A stretch of 17,761 nt of DNA from Pollutimonas bauzanensis_A (GTDB lineage Bacteria > Pseudomonadota > Gammaproteobacteria > Burkholderiales > Burkholderiaceae_B). The DNA lies in NCBI RefSeq assembly GCF_040393045.1, contig NZ_JBEBUX010000083.1, positions 1 to 17,761 on the forward strand. The letters are read 5' to 3'. This document shows, one piece after another, positions 14,595 through 17,761 of this stretch; positions within the stretch are counted from its first letter, which is position 1, and each line of letters opens with the position of its first letter. A model generated the notes under the pieces. The model saw nothing but the letters and a program-made list of their open reading frames with translations. It was not told the DNA's origin and ran no database searches. The position numbers and the translations under genes are program-made.

Positions 14595-15760
14595 TATCGA
14601 TGACCCGGACTCGACGTAGCGCTGCGGATGAAGACCATATTATCCCGATGCATGAGTTCTGCGTCTGACATGCTGCCCAGGATTTCCGCGATGCGATTGC
14701 TTGGCTGGCGCATGATGCGCCGAGCATCTGCCGAAGAGTAATTGATGAGCCCGCGGCCGCATTCGACACCATGCTGGTCAACACAGGCCACGACATCCCC
14801 GCGCTCGAATTCCCCTTCTACTGCGCTTACACCGATAGCCAGCAGGCTTTTATGGCCTTCGGTCAAGGCTTGCACGGCGCCGTTGTCCAGCGTAACGCGG
14901 CCGCGCAGGCGCAAATGATTGGCCAGCCATCGCTGACGGGCGGAGCGCACGGGCAAAATGGCGCGTAGCTCGGTGCCGATTTGTTCGCCTTGGGCTAATC
15001 GCAGCAGAACGTTGGATTCCCGCCCGGATGCAATAACCGTATGGCCACCGCTATTGGCAGCGCGCTTGGCGGCAAGCACTTTGGTCAGCATGCCGCCTGT
15101 GCCGATACTGCTGCCTGATCCGCCAGCCATGGCTTCCAGCGCCGGATCGCCGGCTTGGCCGAGGGAGATGAATTCCGCATCGGGATTTTGCCGAGGGTCG
15201 GCGCTGTACAGCCCCGACTGATCGGTCAGGATGATCAAGGCCTCGGCCTCGATGAGGTTGGTGACCAGGGCGCCCAGCGTGTCGTTGTCGCCAAGGCGGA
15301 TTTCGTCGGTCACCACGGTGTCGTTCTCGTTGACGATGGGGACGACACCCAGCCCAAGCAGAGTGTAGAGCGTGCTGCGGGCGTTAAGGTAGCGGCGCCG
15401 GTCAGCCAGGTCTTCATGAGTAAGCAGGATTTGCGCCGTGCGAATACCGTGCTTGGCGAAGGCCACTTCGTAGGCCTGGATCAGCCCCATTTGGCCCACA
15501 GCCGCGGCCGCTTGCAATTCGTGCATCGCATTGGGGCGGCGAGGCCATCCCAGACGGGCCATGCCCTCGGCAATAGCGCCGCTGGAAACCAGCACCATTT
15601 GCTTGCCTTGCGCATGCAGGCTGGCGATTTGTTCGGCCCATTGGGCTACGGCCGTGACGTCTATGCCCTTACCTTCGTTGGTAACGAGCGAAGAGCCTAC
15701 TTTGACGACCAGGCGTTTAGCCTGCGCAACGGCGGACGGCGTGATAGAAGAAGCGGACAT
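14594..15760 (-). CDS. proB: ProB glutamate 5-kinase
   Basis: ProB phosphorylates glutamate at the gamma carboxyl in the first step of proline synthesis in the cytoplasm. The 388-residue protein has an amino-acid-kinase domain. It contains RLVVKVGSSLVTNEG (about 16-30), VLVSSGAIAEGMARLGW (57-72), PIVNENDTVVTDEIRLGDNDTLGALVTNLI (141-170) and GTGGMLTKVLAAKRAANSG (220-238). A C-terminal PUA domain follows at about 285-355 (LRGRVTLDNGAVQALTEGHKSLLAIGV). The size is in the usual range of the two-domain form (E. coli 367). It starts 17 bases after the obgE stop, so it is probably co-transcribed with obgE. ProA is not in the window. In the family, proline inhibits the enzyme. The last residues run slightly past the PUA domain. 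Confidence 0.96.
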   Translation of the reverse strand: MSASSITPSAVAQAKRLVVKVGSSLVTNEGKGIDVTAVAQWAEQIASLHAQGKQMVLVSSGAIAEGMARLGWPRRPNAMHELQAAAAVGQMGLIQAYEVAFAKHGIRTAQILLTHEDLADRRRYLNARSTLYTLLGLGVVPIVNENDTVVTDEIRLGDNDTLGALVTNLIEAEALIILTDQSGLYSADPRQNPDAEFISLGQAGDPALEAMAGGSGSSIGTGGMLTKVLAAKRAANSGGHTVIASGRESNVLLRLAQGEQIGTELRAILPVRSARQRWLANHLRLRGRVTLDNGAVQALTEGHKSLLAIGVSAVEGEFERGDVVACVDQHGVECGRGLINYSSADARRIMRQPSNRIAEILGSMSDAELMHRDNMVFIRSATSSPGHR

Positions 15761-15777
15761 GACACCAACAGCAAAGA

Positions 15778-16899
15778 TTACGTGTTATCGGGCAGAGAAG
15801 GGCTAGAACGTGTGTCGTCAAAGCGCGGGTCTTCGGCGATGTAGCTGCCGTCGGCTTTATCTTGTTCGGTATGGGCTTTGCGGCTTTCAGCATCGAGCCA
15901 GTCTTGCAGATGCCATATCAACTGCTGGGTCCCTTCGCCGTTCAGGGCGGAAATACTGAATACGGGACCGGTCCAGTCCAGCGCTTTACATAGGCGCTCT
16001 TGCGCTTCTTCAGGGTTGTCCACCATATCGAGCTTGTTCAGAACCAGCCAGCGCGGTTTTTCGTAGAGATCGTTATCGTAAAGGCGCAGTTCTTCGGCAA
16101 TGGCGCGCGCGTCTTTTGCCGCTTGTTCGATAGCGTCGGTATCAGGATCGGGTGAGGATACATCTACCAGATGCAGTAGCACGCGCGTGCGGGAAAGATG
16201 GCGTAAAAACAGATGGCCCAGGCCGGCCCCTTCAGAGGCGCCTTCGATAAGGCCAGGGATATCGGCAATGACGAAACTGCGCGAAGGCGAGGTGCGAACT
16301 ACGCCAAGGTTCGGGTGCAGGGTGGTAAAAGGATAGTCGGCAATTTTTGGCCGTGCATTGGAAACTTTGCTGATCAGGGTGGACTTGCCGGCGTTGGGCA
16401 GGCCCAGCAAGCCGACGTCGGCCAATACCTTGAGTTCAAGGCGCAGCTTGCGCTGTTGGCCTTCAGTACCTTGGGTCGATTGCTTGGGGGCGCGGTTGGT
16501 GCTGGATTTGAAATGCAGGTTACCCAAGCCGCCGTGGCCTCCGGCCGCCAGCGTTACTTGTTCGTTATGGCGATCCAGATCGAATAATTGTTCGCCGGTT
16601 TCTGCGTCGAAAACGGTTGTCCCTACAGGGACGCGCAATGTGATATCGGGGGCGGCAGCGCCATATTGGTCGGAGCCGCGGCCGTTTTCGCCGTTTTTGC
16701 CGCGATGCAAGCGGGCATAGCGGTAGTCGATGAGTGTATTGATATTGCGGTCGGCTACGGCATAGATGCTGCCTCCGCGCCCGCCATCGCCGCCGTCAGG
16801 GCCGCCTCTGGGAATGAATTTTTCGCGGCGAAAGCTCGCTGCGCCATTGCCGCCTTTGCCAGCGATGACTTCGATGGTTGCTTCGTCTACGAATTTCAT
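15778..16899 (-). CDS. obgE: ObgE/CgtA ribosome-associated GTPase
   Basis: This is an essential GTPase that binds the 50S subunit and acts in ribosome assembly and the stress response. The 373-residue protein starts with the glycine-rich Obg fold (about 1-158: MKFVDEATIEV, GGPDGGDGGRGGSI, RGKNGENGRGSDQYG). It continues with a G domain holding G1 GLPNAGKS (166-173), G3 DIPG (213-216), G4 NKLD (288-291) and a G5-like SISALNG (315-321). The variable C-terminal tail is short and charged, shorter than in E. coli (390). No strong Shine-Dalgarno sequence is visible. A terminator stands between it and rpmA, so expression may depend on read-through from rplU-rpmA or on a weak local promoter. The order rplU-rpmA-obgE is a widely conserved ribosomal neighbourhood. 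Confidence 0.96.
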   Translation of the reverse strand: MKFVDEATIEVIAGKGGNGAASFRREKFIPRGGPDGGDGGRGGSIYAVADRNINTLIDYRYARLHRGKNGENGRGSDQYGAAAPDITLRVPVGTTVFDAETGEQLFDLDRHNEQVTLAAGGHGGLGNLHFKSSTNRAPKQSTQGTEGQQRKLRLELKVLADVGLLGLPNAGKSTLISKVSNARPKIADYPFTTLHPNLGVVRTSPSRSFVIADIPGLIEGASEGAGLGHLFLRHLSRTRVLLHLVDVSSPDPDTDAIEQAAKDARAIAEELRLYDNDLYEKPRWLVLNKLDMVDNPEEAQERLCKALDWTGPVFSISALNGEGTQQLIWHLQDWLDAESRKAHTEQDKADGSYIAEDPRFDDTRSSPSLPDNT

Positions 16900-16984
16900 G
16901 TTCAGATAACTTTAAAAAAACAGCGGGTAAAAGGCGCAGTCTGGGGTGCGCCGGCAAGCGGGGCTAGCCTGGATATTCTAAAAC

Positions 16985-17014
16985 AAAAAAGCCCCGCCTT
17001 TATGGCAGGGCTTT
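16985..17014 (-). terminator. intrinsic terminator between rpmA and obgE
   Basis: On the minus strand AAAGCCCTGCC (17014-17004) pairs with GGCGGGGCTTT (16998-16988) over 11 bp with one T-G pair and a five-base loop. The T6 tract at 16990-16985 takes in the last three stem bases and is followed by G and four more T. It lies 22 bases after the rpmA stop. This is a full intrinsic terminator and would cut most ribosomal-protein transcripts before obgE. Confidence 0.88.
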
Positions 17015-17035
17015 CGCGGGTCTGCTTACCGAAAT

Positions 17036-17296
17036 TTATTCGGCTGCAATAACCGAAACGGTACGCTTGTTAAGTGCGCCACGGATGGCGAATTTAACGG
17101 TGCCGTCAACCAGCGAAAACAGGGTGTGGTCTTTGCCGATACCAACGTTCGTGCCGGGGTGGAACTGAGTGCCACGCTGACGAACAATGATCGAACCTGC
17201 CGAGATAGATTCACCGCCGTAGGTTTTTACACCTAGTCGTTTCGATTCTGAGTCGCGGCCGTTGCGCGTAGAGCCGCCGCCTTTTTTCTGTGCCAT
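17036..17296 (-). CDS. rpmA: 50S ribosomal protein L27
   Basis: L27 sits near the peptidyl-transferase centre, with its N-terminus reaching toward the tRNA ends. The 86-residue sequence starts MAQKKGGGSTRNGRDSESKRLG, continues with GGESISAGSIIVRQRGTQFHPGTNVGIGKDHTLF and ends with VKFAIRG, the complete family pattern. Length equals that of E. coli L27 with its initiator Met (85). There is no N-terminal extension of the Firmicutes type that needs protease removal. A clear AGGAG lies seven bases before the ATG. It lies 37 bases after rplU and is followed by an intrinsic terminator. Confidence 0.98.
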   Translation of the reverse strand: MAQKKGGGSTRNGRDSESKRLGVKTYGGESISAGSIIVRQRGTQFHPGTNVGIGKDHTLFSLVDGTVKFAIRGALNKRTVSVIAAE

Positions 17297-17333
17297 GTTT
17301 AGCTCCTGCTATACAAATCCGTTGAGACTACCG

Positions 17334-17645
17334 TTAGGCCGTAATGGCTACGATTTGGAGTTCGGTGTAATTTTGACGATGGCCTTGACGCTTTTGGTAG
17401 TGCTTACGGCGACGCATCTTGAAAATTTTGACCTTGTCGTGGCGGCCTTGCGCAAGAACGGTTGCTGTAACCAGGGCACCAGCGACCAAAGGCGTACCAA
17501 TTTGTAATTGTTCGCCTTCGCCAACCGATAATACCTGGTCTAGCGTGATTTCTTGCCCAATGTCTGCCGGTATCTGTTCTATCTTTAGTTTTTGACCTGC
17601 AGCAACACGATACTGTTTGCCGCCGGTTTTTATGACCGCGTACAT
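17334..17645 (-). CDS. rplU: 50S ribosomal protein L21
   Basis: L21 is a small 23S-rRNA-binding protein of the large subunit. The start at 17645 gives MYAVIKTGGKQYRVAAGQKLKIEQI and 103 residues, exactly the E. coli length. A longer in-frame ATG at 17690 would overlap the promoter and is rejected. GTKVEGEKVEIGKVL-like family features appear as ITLDQVLSVGEGEQLQIGTPLV, and the C-terminal basic tail KVKIFKMRRRKHYQKRQGHRQNYTELQI is typical. AGGAAT precedes the ATG. It is the first gene of the rplU-rpmA(-obgE-proB) block and has its own sigma70 promoter with a short hairpin-bearing leader. Confidence 0.98.
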   Translation of the reverse strand: MYAVIKTGGKQYRVAAGQKLKIEQIPADIGQEITLDQVLSVGEGEQLQIGTPLVAGALVTATVLAQGRHDKVKIFKMRRRKHYQKRQGHRQNYTELQIVAITA

Positions 17646-17667
17646 GTGGGAATTCCTAAATAAAAGC

Positions 17668-17685
17668 CTTGGCCAAAATGCCAAG
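17668..17685 (-). other. hairpin in the rplU mRNA leader
   Basis: CTTGGC and GCCAAG form a perfect 6-bp stem with a six-base loop, in the leader RNA between the predicted start of transcription and the rplU ribosome site. On the minus strand it is followed by GCTTTTATTT. Leader structures are common targets of ribosomal-protein autoregulation, but no specific motif is recognised here; it may only stabilise the RNA. Confidence 0.4.
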
Positions 17686-17691
17686 CTCACG

Positions 17692-17721
17692 ATTCTAGCG
17701 CGTTGGGGTTTGTTGTGTCAA
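17692..17721 (-). promoter_or_regulatory. sigma70 promoter of rplU
   Basis: A perfect -35 TTGACA (17721-17716) and a near-consensus -10 TAGAAT (17697-17692) are separated by 18 bases on the minus strand. Transcription would start near 17685, about 40 bases before the rplU ATG. This is the strongest promoter match in the window, as expected for ribosomal proteins. Confidence 0.8.
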
Positions 17722-17761
17722 CTTCTGGCGGTGGAATTGTATGTTAAGTCAAGAGGTTACC

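Noticed and set aside
15155..15844. Plus-strand open frame of 229 codons opposite proB
   Set aside because: It is antisense to a well-supported proB and has no family resemblance or ribosome site.

Overview
The window looks like chromosomal DNA of a betaproteobacterium of the order Burkholderiales, most likely Alcaligenaceae (the Bordetella, Pusillimonas, Advenella group). The reasons are the rplU-rpmA-obgE-proB block, an ftsE-ftsX-mutY block, an AapJQMP amino-acid transporter, a Bug-type (TctC-like) periplasmic binding protein, and the sequences of ribosomal protein L27 and ThiC. Composition is moderately GC-rich by eye, with AT-rich islands only in a few regulatory gaps. I see no tRNA, rRNA, CRISPR array, insertion sequence or prophage structural gene, and no gap without a gene longer than about 220 bases.

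Layout from left to right. Bases 1-178 hold no gene I can support, only a twofold 40-bp tandem repeat. On the minus strand follows a tightly overlapping operon, ftsE > ftsX > mutY (2828 to 179). On the plus strand is aapJ > (strong hairpin) > aapQ > aapM > aapP (3048-7233), a complete general L-amino-acid ABC importer. Next on plus come an orphan Bug solute-binding lipid-free periplasmic protein (7326-8321) and an OmpA-family glycine-zipper lipoprotein (8538-9200), each followed by a clear terminator hairpin. On the minus strand thiC (11200-9287) sits behind a TPP riboswitch, with a TTG start and a Shine-Dalgarno sequence that can be masked by pairing. A small XRE-type repressor (minus) and an atypical OmpR-like regulator (plus) diverge from an AT-rich gap full of repeated operator-like elements. 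dadA (minus) and lrp (plus) diverge from a second regulatory gap with a near-perfect Lrp box. The right end is the minus-strand block rplU > rpmA > obgE > proB, with a sigma70 promoter before rplU and an intrinsic terminator between rpmA and obgE.

Together the window is mostly conserved housekeeping (division, DNA repair, ribosome, proline and thiamine synthesis) plus amino-acid uptake and catabolism. The most informative regulatory parts are the thiC riboswitch with its apparent translational expression platform, the lrp/dadA operator, and the XRE/OmpR-like divergent pair, which is the least familiar locus here. I do not see a clear candidate for a wholly new multi-gene system; the XRE/atypical-regulator pair is the closest.
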